Assembly: GCF_048569485.1 (NCBI RefSeq)
Contig: NW_027442056.1
Location: 62,001-126,000 of the forward strand
DNA: 64,000 bases
Source: Anomaloglossus baeobatrachus
Lineage: Eukaryota; Chordata; Amphibia; Anura; Aromobatidae
Direction of reading: 5' to 3'
A model generated the notes under the pieces. It saw only the letters and a list, made by a program, of their open reading frames with translations, searched no databases and was not told where the DNA came from. The translations under genes and the position numbers were made by a program. This document shows, piece by piece, positions 1 through 9,337 of the stretch (position 1 is the first letter of the stretch; each line of letters begins with the position of its first letter).

Positions 1-300
1 GGTGGGAGGGTGGGCTAGTGGAAGGAGGGGGCAATCTCTTTTTTTCCCGGGTGGTAGGGGGATGACAGGAGAAGGGAAGCGGGTGGTGAGAAAGGTACAG
101 AGGGCAGGGTTTGGGGGCTGGGAAGGAAAGGGAAAAGATTAGGGTTTGGGGATGATGAAAGGGCTTTCTACGGGTAAGGATGGCAAAGGGTGGCAGTGAC
201 GGAAAGTCAGGCAACCTGTCCTGTCCGTCTTTTTGTATCGTGAATTGGAAAGACTGCAAGGGGGAGGGGAGTTGCTTGCGCCCTAAAGGAGGAGTTATTC

Positions 301-331
301 AGATTCATTGCAGTGGGCGGCGGCTGCAAAA
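301..331 (+). promoter_or_regulatory. Possible distal sequence element: GC box plus octamer-like motif
   Basis: A GC box GGGCGG lies at 315-320, about 180 bp upstream of the U2 start, next to CTGCAAAA at 324-331, which resembles but does not match the octamer ATGCAAAT. Vertebrate U2 enhancers combine an octamer with Sp1 sites near -220, so the position is about right. The octamer is degenerate, so Oct-1 binding is uncertain. The motif recurs every unit; in unit 48 the GC box is changed to GGGTGG at 63584. Confidence 0.4.
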
Positions 332-418
332 CGCACCATTCTTCTTGTTTTTGCTCTGCAAAGCAGCCTTTTCAAGGGTTGGCTTGGGTGACAAAATGTC
401 TTGTGTAGGCGTGGGTTT

Positions 419-442
419 GTCTCCCTCTCGCTCTCTCTCCCT
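419..442 (+). repeat. CT-rich tract next to the U2 proximal promoter, once per unit
   Basis: A pyrimidine run of about 24 bases made mostly of CT and CCT, ending about 55 bp upstream of the U2 start and touching the presumed PSE. It has the same length in every unit I read. Human U2 arrays carry a CT microsatellite downstream of the gene; this tract is upstream and much shorter, so equivalence is not claimed. Confidence 0.7.
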
Positions 443-455
443 AAGATGTGTCCGG
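436..455 (+). promoter_or_regulatory. Probable proximal sequence element (PSE) of U2
   Basis: The segment around TCCCTAAGATGTGTCC, at about -62 to -43 from the U2 start, is where the SNAPc-binding PSE lies in metazoan snRNA genes, and it loosely resembles vertebrate PSEs. No TATA box is present near -30, as expected for a Pol II rather than a Pol III snRNA promoter. Exact boundaries are inferred from position. The element is repeated upstream of every copy, including the interrupted ones. Confidence 0.5.
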
Positions 456-497
456 CATAGGCCAGGGTGCCACTCGAGGCCCAAACCAATTCTGGTT

Positions 498-685
498 ATC
501 GCTTCTCGGCCTTTTGGCTAAGATCAAGTGTAGTATCTGTTCTTATCAGTTTAATATCTGATACGTCCCCTATCTGGGGACCATATATTAAATGGATTTT
601 TAGAACAGGGAGATGGAAAAAGAGCTTGCTCTGTCCACTCCACGCATTGACCTGGTATTGCAGTACCTCCAGGAACGGTGCACCC
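498..685 (+). ncRNA. RNU2: U2 snRNA, copy 1 (reference copy for the array)
   Basis: This is the 188-nt spliceosomal RNA of the U2 snRNP, which pairs with the intron branch site during pre-mRNA splicing. It starts ATCGCTTCTCGG, the U2 5' end used in U2/U6 helix II, and ends GGTGCACCC. Stem-loop I is GGCC-TTTT-GGCT. The branch-site recognition sequence GUAGUA is at nt 33-38 (530-535). A GTCCCC/GGGGAC stem surrounds the stem II loop. The Sm-type site AUUUUUAG is at nt 99-106 (596-603). The AGAGC/GCTCT hairpin matches stem III and CCTGG/CCAGG closes stem IV. Against the human sequence as I remember it, stem changes are paired, which supports a functional RNA. The last base of the Sm heptamer is A where most U2 RNAs have G. 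Length equals the human mature form. Confidence 0.98.
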
Positions 686-697
686 CTTCTTAACCCA

Positions 698-712
698 GTT
701 TCCAAAAGCAGA
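698..712 (+). terminator. snRNA 3' box (3'-end formation signal), after every copy
   Basis: GTTTCCAAAAGCAGA fits the metazoan snRNA 3' box consensus GTTT-N(0-3)-AAA-R-NN-AGA exactly, with two spacer bases. It begins 13 nt past the U2 3' end. It directs Integrator-dependent cleavage of the Pol II transcript. The same signal follows all copies, for example at 4118-4132 after interrupted copy 3 and 63964-63978 after copy 48. Confidence 0.9.
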
Positions 713-1307
713 ACTCGATTCACCTGATTCATATTAGCCCGATTAGCGAATTGAAATGAATTTTTATCTAACACACTTTTTACTTGCTTTATTCATCCAA
801 ATAGCAAACTCATCACCACTCAACTTCACCAACTCTGCTATGTCCCGTGCAGTATCTTGTTGTCAGTCTAATCTAGATCATGTGTAATTGAATGGAATAG
901 ATCCCTTTTGGACAAAGTGGAGTCAGATGCTGCAGTGACCACAGGTGTGAGAGGATCTACAATTGGCATCTGGTGTTATCTCTCTGCTTCCACTCCAAAT
1001 AAAGTTACCTGTTGTTACCTGAACGTCAAATACTAAGAATGGGCGGCCTATGAAAGAATTAGTACTTTCATTAAGTATACTAAACCGGCTAATTGGGAAT
1101 AGACAAACTGTAAAAAGCCCTCTGAGAAAGCCCCTCTCTAACCTTTGTTAGTAAGCTTTTCTGTAGCCTGCCTGTTGATGTATTTTCGGTTTGAACAGTG
1201 CACAACATGAAGAGACGGAACACTGGCGGCTTGTCACAATGCCCCCCGATGACATCACAATAGCGCTGCTGCCTAGAAAACAAGCTGCGCAGAAGAAGTT
1301 GTTCTTT
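713..1307. other. Downstream spacer of the repeat unit, no gene seen
   Basis: About 595 bp between the 3' box and the G-rich tract, repeated in each unit. It contains an incidental AATAAA (about 999-1004), the CRE-like TGACATCA at 1250-1257, and a short inverted repeat GAAAG/CTTTC around 1051-1070. I found no second snRNA (U1, U4, U5, U6), tRNA or 5S gene on either strand. Short open frames here lack any sign of being coding. Confidence 0.75.
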
Positions 1308-1322
1308 GGGTGGGAGGGTGGG
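1308..1322 (+). other. G-quadruplex motif GGGTGGGAGGGTGGG, once per unit
   Basis: Four runs of three G separated by single-base loops T, A and T, the loop arrangement expected to give a very stable parallel quadruplex. It sits 484 bp before the next U2 start (1806) and recurs in all complete units; the window's first bases are the truncated equivalent. Folding in vivo is inferred, not seen. Confidence 0.8.
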
Positions 1323-1488
1323 CTAGTGGAAGGAGGGGGCAATCTCTTTTTTTCCCGGGTGGTAGGGGGATGACAGGAGAAGGGAAGCGGGTGGTGAGAA
1401 AGGTACAGAGGGCAGGGTTTGGGGGCTGGGAAGGAAAGGGAAAAGATTAGGGTTTGGGGATGATGAAAGGGCTTTCTACGGGTAAGGA
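1308..1488 (+). repeat. G-rich, purine-rich spacer tract, once per unit
   Basis: About 180 bp of strongly G- and purine-biased + strand sequence, interrupted by a run of seven T followed by CCCGGG. It opens with a four-run G-quadruplex motif at 1308-1322. The same tract occupies 1-180 and recurs every unit. It lies roughly 320 to 500 bp upstream of the next U2 start. I see no gene in it. Confidence 0.85.
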
Positions 1489-1805
1489 TGGCAAAGGGTG
1501 GCAGTGACGGAAAGTCAGGCAACCTGTCCTGTCCGTCTTTTTGTATCGTGAATTGGAAAGACTGCAAGGGGGAGGGGAGTTGCTTGCGCCCTAAAGGAGG
1601 AGTTATTCAGATTCATTGCAGTGGGCGGCGGCTGCAAAACGCACCATTCTTCTTGTTTTTGCTCTGCAAAGCAGCCTTTTCAAGGGTTGGCTTGGGTGAC
1701 AAAATGTCTTGTGTAGGCGTGGGTTTGTCTCCCTCTCGCTCTCTCTCCCTAAGATGTGTCCGGCATAGGCCAGGGTGCCACTCGAGGCCCAAACCAATTC
1801 TGGTT

Positions 1806-1993
1806 ATCGCTTCTCGGCCTTTTGGCTAAGATCAAGTGTAGTATCTGTTCTTATCAGTTTAATATCTGATACGTCCCCTATCTGGGGACCATATATTAAA
1901 TGGATTTTTAGAACAGGGAGATGGAAAAAGAGCTTGCTCTGTCCACTCCACGCATTGACCTGGTATTGCAGTACCTCCAGGAACGGTGCACCC
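1806..1993 (+). ncRNA. RNU2: U2 snRNA, copy 2
   Basis: Full length, no difference from copy 1 seen; 1,308 bp downstream of it. Confidence 0.97.
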
Positions 1994-3113
1994 CTTCTTA
2001 ACCCAGTTTCCAAAAGCAGAACTCGATTCACCTGATTCATATTAGCCCGATTAGCGAATTGAAATGAATTTTTATCTAACACACTTTTTACTTGCTTTAT
2101 TCATCCAAATAGCAAACTCATCACCACTCAACTTCACCAACTCTGCTATGTCCCGTGCAGTATCTTGTTGTCAGTCTAATCTAGATCATGTGTAATTGAA
2201 TGGAATAGATCCCTTTTGGACAAAGTGGAGTCAGATGCTGCAGTGACCACAGGTGTGAGAGGATCTACAATTGGCATCTGGTGTTATCTCTCTGCTTCCA
2301 CTCCAAATAAAGTTACCTGTTGTTACCTGAACGTCAAATACTAAGAATGGGCGGCCTATGAAAGAATTAGTACTTTCATTAAGTATACTAAACCGGCTAA
2401 TTGGGAATAGACAAACTGTAAAAAGCCCTCTGAGAAAGCCCCTCTCTAACCTTTGTTAGTAAGCTTTTCTGTAGCCTGCCTGTTGATGTATTTTCGGTTT
2501 GAACAGTGCACAACATGAAGAGACGGAACACTGGCGGCTTGTCACAATGCCCCCCGATGACATCACAATAGCGCTGCTGCCTAGAAAACAAGCTGCGCAG
2601 AAGAAGTTGTTCTTTGGGTGGGAGGGTGGGCTAGTGGAAGGAGGGGGCAATCTCTTTTTTTCCCGGGTGGTAGGGGGATGACAGGAGAAGGGAAGCGGGT
2701 GGTGAGAAAGGTACAGAGGGCAGGGTTTGGGGGCTGGGAAGGAAAGGGAAAAGATTAGGGTTTGGGGATGATGAAAGGGCTTTCTACGGGTAAGGATGGC
2801 AAAGGGTGGCAGTGACGGAAAGTCAGGCAACCTGTCCTGTCCGTCTTTTTGTATCGTGAATTGGAAAGACTGCAAGGGGGAGGGGAGTTGCTTGCGCCCT
2901 AAAGGAGGAGTTATTCAGATTCATTGCAGTGGGCGGCGGCTGCAAAACGCACCATTCTTCTTGTTTTTGCTCTGCAAAGCAGCCTTTTCAAGGGTTGGCT
3001 TGGGTGACAAAATGTCTTGTGTAGGCGTGGGTTTGTCTCCCTCTCGCTCTCTCTCCCTAAGATGTGTCCGGCATAGGCCAGGGTGCCACTCGAGGCCCAA
3101 ACCAATTCTGGTT

Positions 3114-3150
3114 ATCGCTTCTCGGCCTTTTGGCTAAGATCAAGTGTAGT
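3114..3150 (+). pseudogene. RNU2: U2 snRNA copy 3, 5' part (nt 1-37), interrupted
   Basis: The first 37 nt of U2 with an intact upstream promoter, cut off inside GUAGUA after its fifth base by the type A insertion. It holds stem-loop I but lacks the complete branch-site recognition element, the Sm site and the 3' stems, so it cannot yield a working U2 RNA. Confidence 0.97.
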
Positions 3151-3954
3151 GTTATTCGAAGAGATGGTTTAAGCTCCAGGCCACCTTAGTACAATGATAC
3201 AATGCACACTGGAAGGTTGCGCTTGCTAGTACTCTGGGTGGATAGTATATTCATCTAGAGGAAAACATGGCCCTACCAGGATCGAGGCTATTAGACTGAG
3301 TAAGGGTGGGGGGCTATGGTACAACGTGCCCCAGGACTGACGACCCTGGAGTGAGTCTGAGCTTGCTGGCTTGGGACCCCGGCAAGCCTTGGGCTCTGTA
3401 GCACACCGTACCTTGCCTTTTCATACTTTTTGAGCATATTACCCTATCCCGGCCTTCTGGCTAGGAAGGGAAATTTTTATAATCCCGGTCGGAGGTCTGG
3501 TCAGCTTTGGGCTGAGAAACTAACACCCGGTTGGAGGTCTGGGTCAGCTTCGGCTGAGAAACCAACACCCGGTTGGAGGTCTGGGTCAGCTTCGGCTGAG
3601 AAACCAACACCCGGTTGGAGGTCCGGTTAGCCTTGGGCTGAGAAACCAACACCGGTTGACGGTCCGGGCAGTTTCGGCTGCGAAACCAACAACTAGTAGC
3701 TCTCTACTCCACTTGGGTAAGATGCCTGGCTGGACGCTGGGAGCAACGACAAGGCTCAACCAGGCTTCGGCTTGGGGGAGCACCGAAGATCCCTGACCCT
3801 TGCTGTGGCCTTCTGGCTCGGAGGGACGGGGTTGATTTTTGGGGACCCTCTCCTCACGGTGGGGTCCACACGAATCCTAGCCTTTGCACTGTTTTTGGTG
3901 TGACTTCGGTCATGCATTTTTTGTGGTGCTTTGGAAAGCTTCATTAAATCAAAA
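3151..3954 (+). mobile_element. Type A insertion, first copy: putative U2-targeted non-LTR retroelement or non-autonomous derivative
   Basis: An 804-bp block absent from ordinary units, lying exactly between U2 nt 37 and 38 with no target duplication or loss (A at 3955 taken as U2 nt 38). It ends in ATTAAATC plus a short A run, as expected at a retrotransposon 3' end. No reverse transcriptase, endonuclease or other long reading frame is present, so it is either a non-autonomous element or the 3' untranslated part of a longer one. Five 42-bp tandem repeats lie at 3484-3691. A potential hairpin GGACCC/GGGTCC is at 3843-3867. A second copy at 55148 has the same 5' and 3' boundaries, which argues for a defined full-length element rather than random 5' truncation. 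Utopia non-LTR elements are known to target U2 genes; membership here is inference. A SINE-like or R2-SIDE-like parasite is the main alternative description. Confidence 0.75.
3484..3691 (+). repeat. Five tandem 42-bp repeats within type A insertion
   Basis: Units at 3484-3525, 3526-3567, 3568-3609, 3610-3651 and 3652-3691 (the last 40 bp). Each begins CCGGT and ends GAAACYAACA with GGTC..CAG..GGCTG between. The second and third units are identical; the others vary at several bases. Forty-two is a multiple of three, so a frame stays open across them, but nothing else suggests coding. Confidence 0.93.
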
Positions 3955-4105
3955 ATCTGTTCTTATCAGTTTAATATCTGATACGTCCCCTATCTGGGGA
4001 CCATATATTAAATGGATTTTTAGAACAGGGAGATGGAAAAAGAGCTTGCTCTGTCCACTCCACGCATTGACCTGGTATTGCAGTACCTCCAGGAACGGTG
4101 CACCC
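3955..4105 (+). pseudogene. RNU2: U2 snRNA copy 3, 3' part (nt 38-188)
   Basis: The remaining 151 nt of the gene split by the type A insertion, including Sm site, stems III and IV and an intact 3' box at 4118-4132. The sequence itself matches copy 1. The A at 3955 cannot be told apart from the insertion's A tail. Confidence 0.97.
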
Positions 4106-5225
4106 CTTCTTAACCCAGTTTCCAAAAGCAGAACTCGATTCACCTGATTCATATTAGCCCGATTAGCGAATTGAAATGAATTTTTATCTAACACACTTTT
4201 TACTTGCTTTATTCATCCAAATAGCAAACTCATCACCACTCAACTTCACCAACTCTGCTATGTCCCGTGCAGTATCTTGTTGTCAGTCTAATCTAGATCA
4301 TGTGTAATTGAATGGAATAGATCCCTTTTGGACAAAGTGGAGTCAGATGCTGCAGTGACCACAGGTGTGAGAGGATCTACAATTGGCATCTGGTGTTATC
4401 TCTCTGCTTCCACTCCAAATAAAGTTACCTGTTGTTACCTGAACGTCAAATACTAAGAATGGGCGGCCTATGAAAGAATTAGTACTTTCATTAAGTATAC
4501 TAAACCGGCTAATTGGGAATAGACAAACTGTAAAAAGCCCTCTGAGAAAGCCCCTCTCTAACCTTTGTTAGTAAGCTTTTCTGTAGCCTGCCTGTTGATG
4601 TATTTTCGGTTTGAACAGTGCACAACATGAAGAGACGGAACACTGGCGGCTTGTCACAATGCCCCCCGATGACATCACAATAGCGCTGCTGCCTAGAAAA
4701 CAAGCTGCGCAGAAGAAGTTGTTCTTTGGGTGGGAGGGTGGGCTAGTGGAAGGAGGGGGCAATCTCTTTTTTTCCCGGGTGGTAGGGGGATGACAGGAGA
4801 AGGGAAGCGGGTGGTGAGAAAGGTACAGAGGGCAGGGTTTGGGGGCTGGGAAGGAAAGGGAAAAGATTAGGGTTTGGGGATGATGAAAGGGCTTTCTACG
4901 GGTAAGGATGGCAAAGGGTGGCAGTGACGGAAAGTCAGGCAACCTGTCCTGTCCGTCTTTTTATATCGTGAATTGGAAAGACTGCAAGGGGGAGGGGAGT
5001 TGCTTGCGCCCTAAAGGAGGAGTTATTCAGATTCATTGCAGTGGGCGGCGGCTGCAAAACGCACCATTCTTCTTGTTTTTGCTCTGCAAAGCAGCCTTTT
5101 CAAGGGTTGGCTTGGGTGACAAAATGTCTTGTGTAGGCGTGGGTTTGTCTCCCTCTCGCTCTCTCTCCCTAAGATGTGTCCGGCATAGGCCAGGGTGCCA
5201 CTCGAGGCCCAAACCAATTCTGGTT

Positions 5226-5413
5226 ATCGCTTCTCGGCCTTTTGGCTAAGATCAAGTGTAGTATCTGTTCTTATCAGTTTAATATCTGATACGTCCCCTA
5301 TCTGGGGACCATATATTAAATGGATTTTTAGAACAGGGAGATGGAAAAAGAGCTTGCTCTGTCCACTCCACGCATTGACCTGGTATTGCAGTACCTCCAG
5401 GAACGGTGCACCC
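5226..5413 (+). ncRNA. RNU2: U2 snRNA, copy 4
   Basis: Full length, same as copy 1. Its upstream spacer has a private G-to-A change at 4963, about 263 bp before the gene. Confidence 0.97.
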
Positions 5414-6533
5414 CTTCTTAACCCAGTTTCCAAAAGCAGAACTCGATTCACCTGATTCATATTAGCCCGATTAGCGAATTGAAATGAATTTTTATCTAAC
5501 ACACTTTTTACTTGCTTTATTCATCCAAATAGCAAACTCATCACCACTCAACTTCACCAACTCTGCTATGTCCCGTGCAGTATCTTGTTGTCAGTCTAAT
5601 CTAGATCATGTGTAATTGAATGGAATAGATCCCTTTTGGACAAAGTGGAGTCAGATGCTGCAGTGACCACAGGTGTGAGAGGATCTACAATTGGCATCTG
5701 GTGTTATCTCTCTGCTTCCACTCCAAATAAAGTTACCTGTTGTTACCTGAACGTCAAATACTAAGAATGGGCGGCCTATGAAAGAATTAGTACTTTCATT
5801 AAGTATACTAAACCGGCTAATTGGGAATAGACAAACTGTAAAAAGCCCTCTGAGAAAGCCCCTCTCTAACCTTTGTTAGTAAGCTTTTCTGTAGCCTGCC
5901 TGTTGATGTATTTTCGGTTTGAACAGTGCACAACATGAAGAGACGGAACACTGGCGGCTTGTCACAATGCCCCCCGATGACATCACAATAGCGCTGCTGC
6001 CTAGAAAACAAGCTGCGCAGAAGAAGTTGTTCTTTGGGTGGGAGGGTGGGCTAGTGGAAGGAGGGGGCAATCTCTTTTTTTCCCGGGTGGTAGGGGGATG
6101 ACAGGAGAAGGGAAGCGGGTGGTGAGAAAGGTACAGAGGGCAGGGTTTGGGGGCTGGGAAGGAAAGGGAAAAGATTAGGGTTTGGGGATGATGAAAGGGC
6201 TTTCTACGGGTAAGGATGGCAAAGGGTGGCAGTGACGGAAAGTCAGGCAACCTGTCCTGTCCGTCTTTTTGTATCGTGAATTGGAAAGACTGCAAGGGGG
6301 AGGGGAGTTGCTTGCGCCCTAAAGGAGGAGTTATTCAGATTCATTGCAGTGGGCGGCGGCTGCAAAACGCACCATTCTTCTTGTTTTTGCTCTGCAAAGC
6401 AGCCTTTTCAAGGGTTGGCTTGGGTGACAAAATGTCTTGTGTAGGCGTGGGTTTGTCTCCCTCTCGCTCTCTCTCCCTAAGATGTGTCCGGCATAGGCCA
6501 GGGTGCCACTCGAGGCCCAAACCAATTCTGGTT

Positions 6534-6721
6534 ATCGCTTCTCGGCCTTTTGGCTAAGATCAAGTGTAGTATCTGTTCTTATCAGTTTAATATCTGATAC
6601 GTCCCCTATCTGGGGACCATATATTAAATGGATTTTTAGAACAGGGAGATGGAAAAAGAGCTTGCTCTGTCCACTCCACGCATTGACCTGGTATTGCAGT
6701 ACCTCCAGGAACGGTGCACCC
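6534..6721 (+). ncRNA. RNU2: U2 snRNA, copy 5
   Basis: Full length, no difference from copy 1 seen. Confidence 0.97.
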
Positions 6722-7841
6722 CTTCTTAACCCAGTTTCCAAAAGCAGAACTCGATTCACCTGATTCATATTAGCCCGATTAGCGAATTGAAATGAATTTT
6801 TATCTAACACACTTTTTACTTGCTTTATTCATCCAAATAGCAAACTCATCACCACTCAACTTCACCAACTCTGCTATGTCCCGTGCAGTATCTTGTTGTC
6901 AGTCTAATCTAGATCATGTGTAATTGAATGGAATAGATCCCTTTTGGACAAAGTGGAGTCAGATGCTGCAGTGACCACAGGTGTGAGAGGATCTACAATT
7001 GGCATCTGGTGTTATCTCTCTGCTTCCACTCCAAATAAAGTTACCTGTTGTTACCTGAACGTCAAATACTAAGAATGGGCGGCCTATGAAAGAATTAGTA
7101 CTTTCATTAAGTATACTAAACCGGCTAATTGGGAATAGACAAACTGTAAAAAGCCCTCTGAGAAAGCCCCTCTCTAACCTTTGTTAGTAAGCTTTTCTGT
7201 AGCCTGCCTGTTGATGTATTTTCGGTTTGAACAGTGCACAACATGAAGAGACGGAACACTGGCGGCTTGTCACAATGCCCCCCGATGACATCACAATAGC
7301 GCTGCTGCCTAGAAAACAAGCTGCGCAGAAGAAGTTGTTCTTTGGGTGGGAGGGTGGGCTAGTGGAAGGAGGGGGCAATCTCTTTTTTTCCCGGGTGGTA
7401 GGGGGATGACAGGAGAAGGGAAGCGGGTGGTGAGAAAGGTACAGAGGGCAGGGTTTGGGGGCTGGGAAGGAAAGGGAAAAGATTAGGGTTTGGGGATGAT
7501 GAAAGGGCTTTCTACGGGTAAGGATGGCAAAGGGTGGCAGTGACGGAAAGTCAGGCAACCTGTCCTGTCCGTCTTTTTGTATCGTGAATTGGAAAGACTG
7601 CAAGGGGGAGGGGAGTTGCTTGCGCCCTAAAGGAGGAGTTATTCAGATTCATTGCAGTGGGCGGCGGCTGCAAAACGCACCATTCTTCTTGTTTTTGCTC
7701 TGCAAAGCAGCCTTTTCAAGGGTTGGCTTGGGTGACAAAATGTCTTGTGTAGGCGTGGGTTTGTCTCCCTCTCGCTCTCTCTCCCTAAGATGTGTCCGGC
7801 ATAGGCCAGGGTGCCACTCGAGGCCCAAACCAATTCTGGTT

Positions 7842-8029
7842 ATCGCTTCTCGGCCTTTTGGCTAAGATCAAGTGTAGTATCTGTTCTTATCAGTTTAATA
7901 TCTGATACGTCCCCTATCTGGGGACCATATATTAAATGGATTTTTAGAACAGGGAGATGGAAAAAGAGCTTGCTCTGTCCACTCCACGCATTGACCTGGT
8001 ATTGCAGTACCTCCAGGAACGGTGCACCC
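7842..8029 (+). ncRNA. RNU2: U2 snRNA, copy 6
   Basis: Full length, no difference from copy 1 seen. Confidence 0.97.
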
Positions 8030-9149
8030 CTTCTTAACCCAGTTTCCAAAAGCAGAACTCGATTCACCTGATTCATATTAGCCCGATTAGCGAATTGAAA
8101 TGAATTTTTATCTAACACACTTTTTACTTGCTTTATTCATCCAAATAGCAAACTCATCACCACTCAACTTCACCAACTCTGCTATGTCCCGTGCAGTATC
8201 TTGTTGTCAGTCTAATCTAGATCATGTGTAATTGAATGGAATAGATCCCTTTTGGACAAAGTGGAGTCAGATGCTGCAGTGACCACAGGTGTGAGAGGAT
8301 CTACAATTGGCATCTGGTGTTATCTCTCTGCTTCCACTCCAAATAAAGTTACCTGTTGTTACCTGAACGTCAAATACTAAGAATGGGCGGCCTATGAAAG
8401 AATTAGTACTTTCATTAAGTATACTAAACCGGCTAATTGGGAATAGACAAACTGTAAAAAGCCCTCTGAGAAAGCCCCTCTCTAACCTTTGTTAGTAAGC
8501 TTTTCTGTAGCCTGCCTGTTGATGTATTTTCGGTTTGAACAGTGCACAACATGAAGAGACGGAACACTGGCGGCTTGTCACAATGCCCCCCGATGACATC
8601 ACAATAGCGCTGCTGCCTAGAAAACAAGCTGCGCAGAAGAAGTTGTTCTTTGGGTGGGAGGGTGGGCTAGTGGAAGGAGGGGGCAATCTCTTTTTTTCCC
8701 GGGTGGTAGGGGGATGACAGGAGAAGGGAAGCGGGTGGTGAGAAAGGTACAGAGGGCAGGGTTTGGGGGCTGGGAAGGAAAGGGAAAAGATTAGGGTTTG
8801 GGGATGATGAAAGGGCTTTCTACGGGTAAGGATGGCAAAGGGTGGCAGTGACGGAAAGTCAGGCAACCTGTCCTGTCCGTCTTTTTGTATCGTGAATTGG
8901 AAAGACTGCAAGGGGGAGGGGAGTTGCTTGCGCCCTAAAGGAGGAGTTATTCAGATTCATTGCAGTGGGCGGCGGCTGCAAAACGCACCATTCTTCTTGT
9001 TTTTGCTCTGCAAAGCAGCCTTTTCAAGGGTTGGCTTGGGTGACAAAATGTCTTGTGTAGGCGTGGGTTTGTCTCCCTCTCGCTCTCTCTCCCTAAGATG
9101 TGTCCGGCATAGGCCAGGGTGCCACTCGAGGCCCAAACCAATTCTGGTT

Positions 9150-9337
9150 ATCGCTTCTCGGCCTTTTGGCTAAGATCAAGTGTAGTATCTGTTCTTATCA
9201 GTTTAATATCTGATACGTCCCCTATCTGGGGACCATATATTAAATGGATTTTTAGAACAGGGAGATGGAAAAAGAGCTTGCTCTGTCCACTCCACGCATT
9301 GACCTGGTATTGCAGTACCTCCAGGAACGGTGCACCC
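9150..9337 (+). ncRNA. RNU2: U2 snRNA, copy 7
   Basis: Full length, same as copy 1. The downstream spacer has a private A-to-C change at 9946, just before the G-quadruplex motif. Confidence 0.97.

Noticed and set aside
139-147. TTAGGGTTT, a telomere-like hexamer
   Set aside because: A single occurrence per unit within a G-rich tract, not a tandem telomeric run.
180-521. 113-codon open frame repeated in each unit, ending inside U2
   Set aside because: It runs from spacer across the U2 promoter into the U2 RNA, has no recognisable domain, and other frames on both strands are equally open. Its sameness in every unit reflects array uniformity, not protein constraint.
999-1004. AATAAA polyadenylation signal in the spacer
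   Set aside because: There is no upstream coding gene; U2 ends through the 3' box. Likely coincidental.
1185-1200. Minus-strand GTTCAAACC resembling a Pol III B box
   Set aside because: No A box at the right distance and no tRNA fold; a nine-base match is expected by chance.
1148-1567. 139-codon minus-strand frame, proline- and serine-rich
   Set aside because: It is the complement of the G-rich tract; the composition explains the open frame and the amino-acid bias.
3430-3630. Short frame across the 42-bp repeats of type A, giving a repetitive peptide
   Set aside because: The frame stays open only because 42 is a multiple of three; there is no start context or similarity, and the opposite strand is open as well.
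3151-3954. Assembly or vector artefact explaining the insertions
   Set aside because: Three insertions of two kinds share the same base-exact site, and one kind has a poly-A end. An artefact would not choose this position repeatedly, though raw-read support was not available to me.
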